This document shows, piece by piece, positions 46,047-55,573 of a stretch of DNA of 64,000 nt (positions are counted from its first letter, which is position 1; each line of letters starts with the position of its first letter). Below the pieces are notes generated by a model. That model was not told the DNA's origin and did no database searches. It was given only the letters and a program-made list of their open reading frames with translations. The DNA lies in contig NZ_CP021354.1 of the NCBI RefSeq assembly GCF_003130705.1, positions 3,534,001-3,598,000 of the forward strand, read 5' to 3'. The stretch is from Rhodococcus oxybenzonivorans (GTDB lineage: Bacteria > Actinomycetota > Actinomycetes > Mycobacteriales > Mycobacteriaceae). The position numbers were made by a program, and so were the translations under genes.

Positions 46047-48470
46047 ATGATACCGACCGCCGAAGGCGGCTTTCCTGTCGACGAGATGTCGCTGTATTCC
46101 AGTCAGTCCCGCGTGGGGGGACGGTCTGCGGATTCCAGCCTGACAGCTCCATCGGCCACTCGCGGCCCCGTCGGCAACCTTCCTCACGAACTGACCAGTT
46201 TCGTCGGACGTCGCCACGAGCTGGCCGAGTCGAAACGGCTGCTGTCGGCTTCTCGTCTGGTCACCCTGACCGGTATCGGTGGGGTGGGCAAGACGCGGCT
46301 CGCGTTGCGCTTGGCACAGACGGTGCACCGGCAGTTCCCCGACGGCGTGTGGCTGGTCGAACTGGGAGAACTGCGAGACACGTCGTTGCTCGCCGACGTC
46401 GTTGCCGCGGCCCTGGGTGTGCGAGACAGGTCGGCGCGGCCGGTGCGGGAGGTGCTGGTGGACTTCCTCGACCTGAGGCGTCTGCTCCTCGTGATCGACA
46501 ACTGCGAGCAAGTGATCGATGCAGTAGCCGCGCTGGCCAAGACGCTGCTCAGGGCGTGCCCCGAGCTGAAGATTCTCACCACGAGCCGTGAACCCCTCGG
46601 TATCGGCGGTGAGGCGGCGCTGCGGGTTCCTCCCCTAGCAGCGCCGGATCCGGACCGTCCGTCCTCATTGCAGGGTCTTCCCGGATACGACGCGGTGACG
46701 TTGTTCACCCAACGAGCGACCTCCTCGGTGCCGGATTTCAGGCTGACCGACGACAACACGGGGGCGGTAGCCCGGATCTGCGCCCACCTCGATGGGTTAC
46801 CCCTGCCCATCGAACTGGCGGCGGCGCGCCTGCGGGCGATGTCCGTCGAGCAGATCCTGCAGCGGTTGACCGACCGCTATGCCTTGCTGACCCTCGGTGA
46901 CCGGGCCGCACCGAGTCGGCAGCAGACATTGCGGCTGTGCATCGACTGGAGCCATGATCTGTGCACACCACTCGAACAGCAGTTGTGGAGCCGGCTGTCC
47001 GTGTTCGCCGGCACCTTCGAGCTCGACGCGGCAGAAGCAATCTGCGGCACCGACATCCCTCATAGCGAACTACTCGACACAGTGGCCTCCCTGGTGGACA
47101 AATCGATCCTCATCCGAGAGCAGCCGGGCGCTGTTGTTCGGTTTCGGATGCTCGAGACCCTGCGCGACTACGGCCGCGAGAACCTGCGCCAGGCAGGGGG
47201 CGAGGGTGAACTACTCCGACGGCACCGGGATTGGTATCACCAGTTGGTGGTAGAAGCCGAGGCCCACTGGATCAGCCCTCGGCAACTCGACTGGATCACC
47301 CGGCTTGCGCGAGAACAACCGAACCTGCGTGAGGCAATGGAATTCTGCATATCCGAATCCGGCGATGCACAGCCTCGTGCAGGACTGCAGATCGCTGTCG
47401 CCCTGTATCGGTTCTGGCTCTCGCGAGCTCTGTTCAGCGAGGGCAGGCGGTGGCTCGACCGCATCCTTTCCACCTCGGCGAGAACGCCGAGTACGGATCG
47501 AATGAAGGCCCTGTATGCCGCCAGCGTGTTCACCGAAATTCAAGGCGATCTTCCTGCGTCGAAGGCCTTGGTCGAGGAGAGCTACGCCCTGGCTCAGGAG
47601 ATGAACGACCCGATCTCGCGTGCACTCGCCGCCCACGCCGACGGACTCCTCGGACTGTTCAGCGGCAATATTCCCCGGGCATCCGCACTCCTGAACGAGG
47701 CTTTGGAGATATTCGCATCCAGCAGTGACCTGTCGCGACGACTGGAAATTCTCAATGGACTCGGGTTGGCCTACGCCTCGCTCGACGACATGACCAAGGC
47801 AGTCGAGCGCTACGAGCAAGCTCTGGCGATCACCAGTGAGCATGGGGAATCAGCCTACCGTTCACATTCACTCTGGGCTTTGGGCCTCGTCGTATGGCGG
47901 CAGGGCCGCGTGGAGCAGGCGCGGGAGCTGTTCGAGGAGAGCCTTCATCTGACCCGCCTCGTCGACGACCCGCTGACTGGCGCCACCTGTTTGGAATCGC
48001 TCGCGTGGATTGCGGGTGTCGACGGGCAGGCTCACCGCGCCGCGGTGTTACTCGGTGCTGCGGAAGCATTCGGACGCTCCGTCCAGAGCACCACAATGCT
48101 GCTCCCCCGCCTTTACAGGTACCACGAAGACTGCGAGCGATCCGCCCGTGAGACCCTCGGCCGAAAAGCGTTCGACGCAGCACGCAGTGCGGGACGAACA
48201 ATGACCTTCGCCGAAGCAGTCGCCTACGCACTTGACAACACGGCGCCCGACAAAAATTCGTCGACCAGAGAACCTACCTCCCTGACCAAGCGGGAATGGG
48301 AGGTCGCCCGACTGGTGGCTCGGGGAATGACCAACAAGGCCATCGCCGCCGAACTCGTCATCGCCCAGCGAACGGCTCAGGGCCACGTCGAGCACGTGCT
48401 CGCCAAGCTCGGATTCACTTCCCGCGCGCAGATCGCGGCATGGGTGGTGGGACACGGCAGCCACGGGTGA
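46047..48470 (+). CDS. Large ATPase transcriptional regulator with LuxR output domain
   Basis: The 807-residue protein has an NB-ARC/AfsR-like ATPase with Walker A GIGGVGKTRLA near residue 75, Walker B LLLVIDNCEQV and ILTTSREPLG. A long helical, TPR-like middle follows, then a C-terminal LuxR helix-turn-helix (LTKREWEVARLVARGMTNK, AQGHVEHVLAKLGF). It is probably a signal-responsive activator. It lies 113 bases after the TetR gene on the same strand; targets are unknown. The 363 bases after its stop hold nothing I recognise. Confidence 0.9.
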   Translation: MIPTAEGGFPVDEMSLYSSQSRVGGRSADSSLTAPSATRGPVGNLPHELTSFVGRRHELAESKRLLSASRLVTLTGIGGVGKTRLALRLAQTVHRQFPDGVWLVELGELRDTSLLADVVAAALGVRDRSARPVREVLVDFLDLRRLLLVIDNCEQVIDAVAALAKTLLRACPELKILTTSREPLGIGGEAALRVPPLAAPDPDRPSSLQGLPGYDAVTLFTQRATSSVPDFRLTDDNTGAVARICAHLDGLPLPIELAAARLRAMSVEQILQRLTDRYALLTLGDRAAPSRQQTLRLCIDWSHDLCTPLEQQLWSRLSVFAGTFELDAAEAICGTDIPHSELLDTVASLVDKSILIREQPGAVVRFRMLETLRDYGRENLRQAGGEGELLRRHRDWYHQLVVEAEAHWISPRQLDWITRLAREQPNLREAMEFCISESGDAQPRAGLQIAVALYRFWLSRALFSEGRRWLDRILSTSARTPSTDRMKALYAASVFTEIQGDLPASKALVEESYALAQEMNDPISRALAAHADGLLGLFSGNIPRASALLNEALEIFASSSDLSRRLEILNGLGLAYASLDDMTKAVERYEQALAITSEHGESAYRSHSLWALGLVVWRQGRVEQARELFEESLHLTRLVDDPLTGATCLESLAWIAGVDGQAHRAAVLLGAAEAFGRSVQSTTMLLPRLYRYHEDCERSARETLGRKAFDAARSAGRTMTFAEAVAYALDNTAPDKNSSTREPTSLTKREWEVARLVARGMTNKAIAAELVIAQRTAQGHVEHVLAKLGFTSRAQIAAWVVGHGSHG

Positions 48471-48833
48471 GGGTAGGTCGCCCTCGATGTGGATCGACCA
48501 ACGCTGTGCACCTGATCGGTGATCCAGCCGAGCTTCGGCAAGAAGTTCGAGCGCGGCGTGTGACGAACGCAGATCCGAGCAGGTTCCTCCCGAGTGCATA
48601 TGCATTACGAGCACGTGACAGTCACTGCTCATCGATGCTGTGATGCGCCTCAGCGGCGAAGCGCCCCGCTCAAAATCGCCAACCCTAGGTCGCCTGTTTG
48701 GCGACGTCGCTACAGGCCCGTGACAGACGACGGAATCCATCGATGCCACTGCCCAGAACGCGAGGATCGCTATCCCGCGGGCCGCAAACTGGTCAAATCG
48801 CTTCCCCTTTTCCGGATGTCGCTGTAAATGACA

Positions 48834-49640
48834 TCACTCCCCTTCGTCCGGCTCATTCGGATGACCCGATCGTGGGATGTCGGGAAGTCGTAGGCCCCAC
48901 ATGTCGAGATAGAAACGGCTTCACATTTCACATCCTCCGGCAATCGGACGGACCTGGTGTGCAAGCCATCCGACGCCCAAGGGGGCGACAGCACTGCCGA
49001 CTCTAGCCAGGATCGTCGTGTGGTCATCGGGCACCTCGAAGCCGTGGGCGAGTGGGTTCTGGAACGCGATCGTCAACTGCTGTAGTTTCGGGCCGATGTA
49101 CTCGTCGACGTAGGAAGCGTTCCCGATGTACTTGGCTCGGTCAGGGATCGGCTCGGCGGTGTTGTCCACTGCGAGGCCGGCGTATAAGTGCGCGTCCGGA
49201 TGCCACAGCTTGTAGCGGGCGGATTCCGCCGAGTGCCAGCCGAACCACCAGTCCCACATCGCCGCCGTGACGCCCGGCATCTCGGTGTGCACGGCCACCC
49301 ACACCTTGCCCGAACTTGCCCTGCCATAGCCGGTCTCGATCGGTGAAGAACCGGTCGCGGCGAGTTCGGTCTGCAGTGTCGAGACTTCCGGGATTTCATG
49401 CGCGGGAGTCGGCGGGCCGGCGTAGGCCGCGGCAACCGAAGGTGTAGCGGGCAACGTCCGATCCGCCATGAACTTCGCATACGGCCTCGCCCAATCCTCA
49501 GGCGAGTAGCCGCGATAACGGGCGGCGGACACCGGCCGCGCACGAGCCGCGCCCGCTCTCAGGCCCGCGGCCCCAGTCCCACCCACGAGAACTCCGAGAA
49601 CAAGGGCCGCACGGCGGGTCACACTCGCATCTCTCAACAT
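48834..49640 (-). pseudogene. DAPG-hydrolase (PhlG)-like protein truncated by a nonsense codon
   Basis: The first 239 codons read as a PhlG-like protein with a Tat-like leader (TRRAALVLGVLVGG) and the core WDWWFGWHSAESARYKLWHP, whose His residues resemble the zinc site of this family. Where relatives continue with an Arg after GGCEM, a TGA stands at 48921-48923; the same frame goes on as SRFYLDMWGLRLPD before a second TGA at 48834. A CGA-to-TGA change would explain the first stop. The truncated product may not fold. Confidence 0.75.
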
Positions 49641-49859
49641 CCGTTGTGAGTACGCCCCTGGTGGGAGCGCGTACCGAGTTGACTAAGTTCTCGCCTGGAC
49701 AGCACACTGCGCCCGCATCAGTGGGGCACCGACGCATCTGCTGACCGACAATCCCGAACCGTCACGATAGATCGGATCGCAGGCCTCCCCTTCCGCCACC
49801 CCGAGATCGTCTCCGCAGGAAGACATTACCGCTACGTAATGACACCTGTGGACCTTTCG

Positions 49860-50365
49860 ACCCGGGATCGAAGGGCGGCGCCGAGCACACGGTCAAGATC
49901 GCGACGGAGGGTTTCGTGCCGACCGAGGCGAACCTGCTCGAGGAATACCCGAGTTTCGTCGAAATCCTCGACGCCTGTGAGCGGTGGTGCGAGAAGGTCA
50001 ACGCCCGCCCGCACGGCGCGGTCAGGGCCGCCCCGGCCGCACGATAGGCGACAGAATTCAATCGGCAGCACGTGCTGCCCGGAGACCCGCATCTGGTCGC
50101 CCTCGACGAGGGCGCACACCGCTGGCTGACCGACGCCGCCGCGGGCGGCGTCGTCCGGATCCGCCACAAGATGACCGGGGCATTCGAATTCGCCCACATC
50201 CTCGGGCGCGGGACGGGTCGATCAGGCATTGGCCGTGGCCGCGGCGGCGGGCCGGTTCGGCGACGAGGACCTCGCTCGATCCCTCGACCACCTTTCCGCC
50301 GAACAACCGGACCGGTGGTGGTGGCCGAGACACCACGCCCATGTCATCGTGACCAAGGGCGTTTC
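49860..50365 (+). pseudogene. istA: IS21-family transposase (IstA) remnant
   Basis: The plus strand carries TVKIATEGFVPTEANL and CERWCEKVNARPHGAVRAAP, typical of the region after the IstA integrase core, then, after an internal deletion, HRWLTDAAAGGVVRIRHKM. A frameshift leads to AAAAGRFGDEDLARSLDH from the extreme C-terminus. The integrase core and the IstB partner are absent. The stretch 50366-50679 after it shows nothing further that I recognise. Confidence 0.65.
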
Positions 50366-50679
50366 ACAACGCCTCGACGCCGGACCAACCACACCGGTCA
50401 CCTCCGGTCTTTACGACCACACATCCGGAATCTTGATGTCGACAGATCCAGAGATCCCATGTCCGTCGGCCCGGACTTCCTCGTCTTCGTTGACGCGCTG
50501 TCCAAGTCGACGCGTACCCAAATTCTGCTGAGCTCGAGGTCCGTCCTGGGCTATCCATCCGTGCTGGCAGATTAGATCGGAGTTTCATGACAAATCTCTC
50601 GAATCATTTGGTGGCCTGCGCGGATGCTGTCTCGTGTGGCGGTACCCGAGCGCGGGCACTCCCGGCAATGTCGCCGCCG

Positions 50680-50991
50680 TCACCCGACACAGACCAGCAC
50701 ACCCACGACCGCCACCGCAACCAGCGAAGCGCCGCCGCAGATCAACCACGCCCGCGTCGCCAGCTGCCGCCACCGCTCGCACCGCTCGTCCACGTCCACA
50801 TCTACGTCCGAGCCGCTCAAATTCGGATCGGACGCTCGGGACGTCGAGAGGCGGCGAACCTTCGCGTCCGCTCGCGCCGCCACACCGAACGCGACGGGCA
50901 CCATCAACAGTGCAGCCACCAGCAGACCCACCATCGCGCCCATGCCCGTCCCGAACACTGCCGTTCCTCTCATACCCACAGGCGCCGTCAC
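50680..50991 (-). CDS. Hypothetical small membrane protein
   Basis: The 103-residue protein has two hydrophobic segments (MVGLLVAALLMVPVAFGVAA and AWLICGGASLVAVAVVGVLV) linked by a charged Asp-rich loop. No family is recognised. GTG at 50991 or an ATG six codons later may be the start. It is followed by no obvious partner. Confidence 0.5.
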   Translation of the reverse strand: MTAPVGMRGTAVFGTGMGAMVGLLVAALLMVPVAFGVAARADAKVRRLSTSRASDPNLSGSDVDVDVDERCERWRQLATRAWLICGGASLVAVAVVGVLVCVG

Positions 50992-51134
50992 AGGTACCGC
51001 GCATTGATCACAGGCCAGGCGGCACCCACAGGCACAACCACGCCGCCCCCGTCAGCTCCATCGCTGCATGGCCGCCGCCCCGCGTCTCACTTCGCAACGC
51101 CAGGCATCGGCGGGAGACCATGAAGCGCCGCGGG

Positions 51135-51275
51135 CTACACGCCGGGCATCGGGAACTTCCACACCGCCACCACAATTGCGCCCATGATGAGTGCGGCGTA
51201 CAGAACGGTGCCAACCACACCGACCCGCAATGTATTCAGCAGATTCGAGCCCAGGTTCTCGGTGATTCGTGCCAT
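51135..51275 (-). CDS. Very small membrane protein, hypothetical
   Basis: The 46-residue protein has one membrane helix (VGVVGTVLYAALIMGAIVVAV). An AGAAGAG stretch precedes the ATG at 51275. It lies 143 bases upstream of the other small membrane protein on the same strand, so they may be cotranscribed. Function unknown. Confidence 0.45.
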   Translation of the reverse strand: MARITENLGSNLLNTLRVGVVGTVLYAALIMGAIVVAVWKFPMPGV

Positions 51276-51690
51276 GACATCTCTTCTCTCACGTGCAAAT
51301 ATTCTCGACTGCCACATCGACGGTGGCGTACGGCCTACCAGCTACCTTGGACCGTCTTCGACACCTGCACATCGGCCGAACTACCTACACCCATACCCGA
51401 AATCAGGTCTGGAGGTTTGGGTCCCGGTATAGGTTGGCAACCCAACATCCCCGAACGCCAGGCTTCTCCGAAGAATTGAGCTGTGTTATACGTCACACAC
51501 CGGGGTAGAACCTCGAGGCCAGTCGTTTTCCCGCGGGTTCTCACGAATCGTCGACATCACACTTACCGGTCGGTTTCCGAGGTGCGCCGAAAATAGTGCA
51601 ATGGCGTAGATCACACTCCCTGGACTTCCGGGCGTCGGCTCTCGAAAATCATTGTTGCGCTGCTCGTTACTACGTGCAGATTGTCCGTGT
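51276..51690. other. Intergenic stretch without recognisable gene
   Basis: Just over 400 bases between the small membrane protein start and the rhodanese terminator. I see no gene or clear repeat; a promoter for the minus-strand membrane proteins should lie near its left end. Confidence 0.5.
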
Positions 51691-51734
51691 AGCGCCCCCG
51701 CCCGCTGATATACATCGTTGGCGGGGGCTGCGCT
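51691..51734 (-). terminator. Hairpin terminator of the rhodanese operon
   Basis: AGCGCCCCCGCC pairs with GGCGGGGGCTGCGCT across a long loop, with one bulge. It lies 25 bases beyond the rhodanese stop on the minus strand. Confidence 0.6.
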
Positions 51735-51758
51735 TGGCTGCGCCGCCACATCACCCCT

Positions 51759-52091
51759 TCACCGGGCGATCAGTGGCCCGCCCGCAGTGCGCCAGTGGAC
51801 GAGGCCGCCGCTCATGTTGACCGCGTCGAACCCGTTCTCGACCAACAAGTTCGCAGCACCGGCCGAGCGGATTCCGCCAGTGCAGAAAGTGATGAGCAGG
51901 CGGTCATCAGGGAACTCCAGGCACCGATCGAGGAATTCCTCCAGTGGCGCATGCACGGCGCCGGGGATGTGGACCCGATTCCACTCGAACTGGCACCGGA
52001 CGTCGACAACGAGCGCGCCATCTTCGACGAGGCGAATCGCCTCCGCGGCGCTGACCGTCGGCGGCCGGTACAGGTAATGTCGAAAACTCAT
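51759..52091 (-). CDS. Rhodanese-like sulfurtransferase
   Basis: The 110-residue single-domain protein has the active-site Cys in FCTGGIRSAG and the VVDVRCQFEW element of rhodanese domains. It transfers sulfane sulfur, or acts as a phosphatase-like or redox accessory. Its ATG overlaps by four bases (ATGA) the stop of the corrected frame of the upstream membrane-protein gene. It is last in the MarR-membrane-membrane-rhodanese operon. Confidence 0.85.
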   Translation of the reverse strand: MSFRHYLYRPPTVSAAEAIRLVEDGALVVDVRCQFEWNRVHIPGAVHAPLEEFLDRCLEFPDDRLLITFCTGGIRSAGAANLLVENGFDAVNMSGGLVHWRTAGGPLIAR

Positions 52092-52353
52092 GCGCTGTGA
52101 GCCTCTTGTCGCAGGTTGACCATCGTGAGGGGGCCGCTGAGCACGGGCACGAACGCACCGACGCGGGTCCGGGTCGTCAGACCGCGACCGAGAAGTGCCG
52201 TGACAGCGACGGCCAGTAGAGCGCACCGTGGATCGGACCGAGGACGCGAGCCAACGTGGCGTCGTGCACGGTGCCGAGGTTGATCAGCAACGCGAGGACA
52301 CTCACGGTCTCGAGCGCCGAGAGCGCAGCCAGGGCGCGCAACACCCCGGTCAT
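52088..52353 (-). pseudogene. DUF3817-like membrane protein with a single frameshift
   Basis: The frame starts TGVLRALAALSALETVSVLA and reaches GPIHGALYW, then a one-base shift near 52208 leads into AVAVTALLGRGLTTRTRVGA and LSGPLTMVNLRQE. With one base removed the protein is about 87 residues and its TGA overlaps the rhodanese ATG. In the uncorrected frame it stops early at 52177. The defect may be real or an assembly error in a GC-rich run. Confidence 0.7.
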
Positions 52354-52805
52354 GTGTAACCCGGCCCGGGCCGCACGATCATGAGCACGACGACAACCAC
52401 CCACAGCAGGTTGAACAGGCCGGTCACCATGCCGAGGCGCCGAAGGCGGCCTCCGTCGCCGGTTGCGGTGAGCGCATGCTGCTGCATTGGGGCGATCTGC
52501 AGGGCGAGCAGTCCACCGGCAAGGGCGGTGAGCACCATCGCAACCACCACCCAGACCTCGCTCGTGCGGCCTTGCACGGAAGCGAGGACCAGTCCGACGA
52601 GCGGGACCGCGAGCGCCAGGGCCCCGTAGACACGGGTGATCCGGTGCAGCACACGGGCGGCGTCGATGCTCCGCTCGACCTGCGTCGCCCCACTTGCCGG
52701 GGCGGTCACCGGCGCGTATCGGGGGAATAGGCTGGTGGTCACCGCGACCGGACCCACGAAGAGGATACCCGCCACGACATGGACGGAAAGCAACAGCGAT
52801 TCCAT
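52350..52805 (-). CDS. Four-helix integral membrane protein
   Basis: The 151-residue protein has four hydrophobic segments (SLLLSVHVVAGILFVGPVAV at the start; the others at about residues 60-78, 85-103 and 127-145). The pattern recalls DUF2269-like proteins but I do not assign it firmly. The stop overlaps the next start (ATGA). It lies 33 bases after the MarR gene. Confidence 0.65.
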   Translation of the reverse strand: MESLLLSVHVVAGILFVGPVAVTTSLFPRYAPVTAPASGATQVERSIDAARVLHRITRVYGALALAVPLVGLVLASVQGRTSEVWVVVAMVLTALAGGLLALQIAPMQQHALTATGDGGRLRRLGMVTGLFNLLWVVVVVLMIVRPGPGYT

Positions 52806-52838
52806 AACCTTCAGCCTAACTGAAGGTTGGCGATTGGG

Positions 52839-53258
52839 TCAGTCGGTGGCCGACATCACCCGCAACATGTGCACCCGCAGGGCCTCGGTCAGCTCGGGAT
52901 GCTGCGCGGCGAACTCCGCGTCGAGTCGGGCAACCACCTCGGCCGCCCGAGCCAGCAGTGATTCACCCTCCGCCGTGACCCGCAGAGTGGATGCAGCCCC
53001 GGCGTGCGCAGTCCCGTCGTCGACCAGCCCGGACTCGACGAACGCCGCGACCGCCGTGTGAGCGCTCTGCACAGTGATGCGGGACCGCCGAGCGAGCTCG
53101 CTGAACGAGATACCCGGCGTTCCGCGAATGTGCCCCAACAACCCGTACCTGCGGGTGGTCAACCCGAGCGGCTTCAACCCCTCGGCGAACGCGGCATCCC
53201 ACACTCGGCCCACCGTCAGCAGCGCGACCGTGGGACTGAAAGGTGGAAGCTCCGACAT
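52839..53258 (-). CDS. MarR-family transcriptional regulator
   Basis: The 139-residue protein has a winged helix-turn-helix (PGISFSELARRSRITVQSAH, then a wing region) flanked by helices, the usual MarR length and plan. It heads the membrane/rhodanese operon and is divergent from SDR copy 2. The inverted repeat at 53327-53345 in the shared promoter region is a candidate site. Confidence 0.85.
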   Translation of the reverse strand: MSELPPFSPTVALLTVGRVWDAAFAEGLKPLGLTTRRYGLLGHIRGTPGISFSELARRSRITVQSAHTAVAAFVESGLVDDGTAHAGAASTLRVTAEGESLLARAAEVVARLDAEFAAQHPELTEALRVHMLRVMSATD

Positions 53259-53300
53259 GGGAGAAGGCTACCCATCGAACTCGATTGCGCTCGGCATGCT

Positions 53301-54148
53301 CCGTTTCACGCCACGTCGACGAGGTCTTACCGATAATCGCGGTAACGTCTATCCTGTCGAGATGCCCACTCCAACAGTCTTCATCACCGGCGCTGCAGCC
53401 GGGATCGGACGTTCCACTGCCCTCGAATTCTCCCGCGCCGGATACCTCGTCGGTGCCTACGACATCGACGCGACGGGCCTCGCCTCGTTGCAGGAGGCGA
53501 TCACGTCCGCCGGTGGGCGCGTCGTCACTGGAGTTCTGGACGTCACCGACCCCGAGCAGTGGGAGAAGCGCCTGAAAGAGTTCGACGCCGAAGCGGGTGG
53601 TCGCCTCGATATCCTCGTCAACAATGCCGGCATTCTGGTCGCGGGCCGTTTCGAGGAAATGCCGCTGGAGTTACACAAGCGGCAAATCGACATCAACGTC
53701 AACGGTGTCGTCTACGGAACGCACGCCGCCTTCCCCTACCTGAAGGCAACGCCGGGCGCACAGGTGATCAATCTGTGTTCCGCCTCGGCGATCTACGGTC
53801 AACCGGAACTCGCCACCTACGGTGCCACCAAGTTCGCCGTGCGCGGCATCACCGAGGCACTCGACCTCGAATGGGCCGAGTACGACATCTCGGTGAAGGC
53901 GATGTGGCCGTTGTTCGTCAACACCGCCATGACTGCAGGCGTATCCACGGGCACCACCAACTCGCTCGGTATCAAACTGAGCGCCGACGACGTGTCAGCG
54001 AGCATCTTCAAGGCGACTCGTCCCTCGAAGCGGCCGTACCACAAGGTGCATTTCCCGGTCGGCCTGCAATCGAAAGCGCTGTCGCTCGGATCCCGCTTCT
54101 CCCCCGCGTGGCTCACTCGTGAGGTCAACCGCAGACTCAGCCACACCT
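53301..54148 (+). repeat. 848-base duplicated segment, copy 2
   Basis: Partner of 41631-42478. The copy beside a divergent MarR gene has the more natural context and the usual Arg in the SDR, so it is probably the donor. Confidence 0.95.
53327..53345. promoter_or_regulatory. Inverted repeat in the MarR/SDR divergent spacer
   Basis: TTACCG and CGGTAA with a seven-base spacer lie 17 bases before the SDR start and about 70 bases from the MarR start. Possible operator for the MarR protein. Confidence 0.45.
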
Positions 54149-54150
54149 AG
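53362..54150 (+). CDS. Short-chain dehydrogenase/reductase, copy 2 of a duplicate
   Basis: The 262-residue SDR carries TGAAAGIG, NNAG, the Ser in CSASAIYG and YGATK. Compared with copy 1 it has Arg in EFSRAGY and Gln in SLQEAI. A C-terminal RRLSHT ends the protein. It is divergent from a MarR regulator that may control it. Substrate unknown; relatives include broad-range alcohol dehydrogenases of mycolic-acid bacteria. Confidence 0.9.
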   Translation: MPTPTVFITGAAAGIGRSTALEFSRAGYLVGAYDIDATGLASLQEAITSAGGRVVTGVLDVTDPEQWEKRLKEFDAEAGGRLDILVNNAGILVAGRFEEMPLELHKRQIDINVNGVVYGTHAAFPYLKATPGAQVINLCSASAIYGQPELATYGATKFAVRGITEALDLEWAEYDISVKAMWPLFVNTAMTAGVSTGTTNSLGIKLSADDVSASIFKATRPSKRPYHKVHFPVGLQSKALSLGSRFSPAWLTREVNRRLSHT

Positions 54151-54297
54151 AATCGCGTGCTCGGCGCCGGTTTCCGTTCGACGCGGGAGGTGAACCTCTG
54201 CCCGGCCGGAATCCGGCGCGACCACGCGGATCTACCCTACGGAAGTCGGGTAGTGCTACTCATGTCTCGCGCAGAGTCAACCGCCAAACTGGGTTGC

Positions 54298-54585
54298 ATG
54301 ACTCCGACACCGACACCCAGAACGACGACCGCCTTCTTCGTTCAGGCGGGTATCGCCTTTGCCATCAGTTTCGCGGGATCGCTCATCGGAATCGCCTACC
54401 TGCCCATCGATCCGTGGCAGCGTGGCTTTCTCTGCATGACGTTGCTGTTCCTGGTGACGAGTACGTTCACGCTCGCCAAGGTGGTGCGTGATCATCAGGA
54501 GGCGTCGACGGTACGCGTTCGCGTGGACGAGGCGCGGCTCGAGAAGTTGATTGCCGAACACGACCCGTTCAAGGCGGTGGCCTGA
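54298..54585 (+). CDS. YiaA/YiaB-like small membrane protein
   Basis: The 95-residue protein has two hydrophobic helices (FVQAGIAFAISFAGSLIGIA and FLCMTLLFLVTSTFTLAKVV) joined by a short loop with LPIDPWQRG, the plan of the YiaA/B two-helix family. A charged C-terminal tail follows. The ATG at 54298 is chosen because it opens just before the first helix. Role unknown. Confidence 0.7.
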   Translation: MTPTPTPRTTTAFFVQAGIAFAISFAGSLIGIAYLPIDPWQRGFLCMTLLFLVTSTFTLAKVVRDHQEASTVRVRVDEARLEKLIAEHDPFKAVA

Positions 54586-54646
54586 TCGCGCCGAGATACC
54601 GTTCACTCACCGCACAACACCGGCCGCGACTCGCTATGCTCCGGCG

Positions 54647-55558
54647 ATGCACTCTGTGAGATCGTCGATCGCCGTACGCTCGGTCGTTTCACTCTGCGCA
54701 GTGATCATCAGCGCGGGAGCCCTTCCCGCGCATGTTTCGGCGCAGCCGCCAAGTTCCGTGAGCACAGCATGTGGTGAGGCACTGACGAAGCCGGAGCTCG
54801 CGCGGATCATCGAACTCTCCGACCTGTCGACTCTCCCGGACACCCCGTCACTGGAACGCCTCGAGGACGAGGTAACCCGTCACGCGGAGATCACCGCCGT
54901 TCTTGTGCGCCATCACGATCGGCGCGGACTGTTCTCCCTCGGACTCGACGCGGTGGAACACTCTGCGGTGATGCCTCTGCAGCGCGACCCCACTGCGTTC
55001 GCGGATCGCCGATGGGCACCTGCGATCAGTTCGGATCTGCTGCGCCGGTATCTCCGCAACCTGCATGCCGAGTTCACGGGCACGGCCGTCGAGCCACAGT
55101 GGGAGCGGTACTTCTCGCTGTCGAAGCAGTGCTCGCTGAGTCCCGCCCGTGTCGCGATGGTGGGGTACAACGCGCACATCACGATTGATCTGGCACGGGC
55201 AGTTGCGTCTTCCGGCACCGCCGCTGATGACATTCCCGACTACTACGAGATCGTCGATTCCATTGCTCGCGACGGCGACACCATCGTCTCCCGTACCCAA
55301 GAAATCTACGGTGCCGATCTCGGGCCTCTGTGGCGGTTCTACTTCGTCGGCGAGGGTCTCGATCGCCTGGCCGGATCCGATGTTCCCTCGGATCTTCTCC
55401 TACGCGCTGCGGACAGCGGTTACAACACTGTCACTCTCGCCAATGGCTTCGCATTGCAGTCACCCAACTCGGCGACGGTCGCTGAGGCGGAGATGGCGGC
55501 GCTGGTACAGGCAACCGACGCCGCACTGGGAGTCCTGTCCGATTTCGGTGGGCTCTAA
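54647..55558 (+). CDS. Secreted protein, DUF5995-like
   Basis: The 303-residue protein begins with a Sec signal peptide (RSVVSLCAVIISAGALPAHV, cleavage probably after VSA). The mature part is helical and contains ERYFSLSKQCSLSPARVAMV, then NAHITIDLARAV, features I associate with the DUF5995 family, whose function is not known. It lies 61 bases after the YiaA/B-like gene and converges on the carboxyltransferase gene with only 15 bases between stops. Confidence 0.6.
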   Translation: MHSVRSSIAVRSVVSLCAVIISAGALPAHVSAQPPSSVSTACGEALTKPELARIIELSDLSTLPDTPSLERLEDEVTRHAEITAVLVRHHDRRGLFSLGLDAVEHSAVMPLQRDPTAFADRRWAPAISSDLLRRYLRNLHAEFTGTAVEPQWERYFSLSKQCSLSPARVAMVGYNAHITIDLARAVASSGTAADDIPDYYEIVDSIARDGDTIVSRTQEIYGADLGPLWRFYFVGEGLDRLAGSDVPSDLLLRAADSGYNTVTLANGFALQSPNSATVAEAEMAALVQATDAALGVLSDFGGL

Positions 55559-55573
55559 CGCGTAGGGCCCTCC

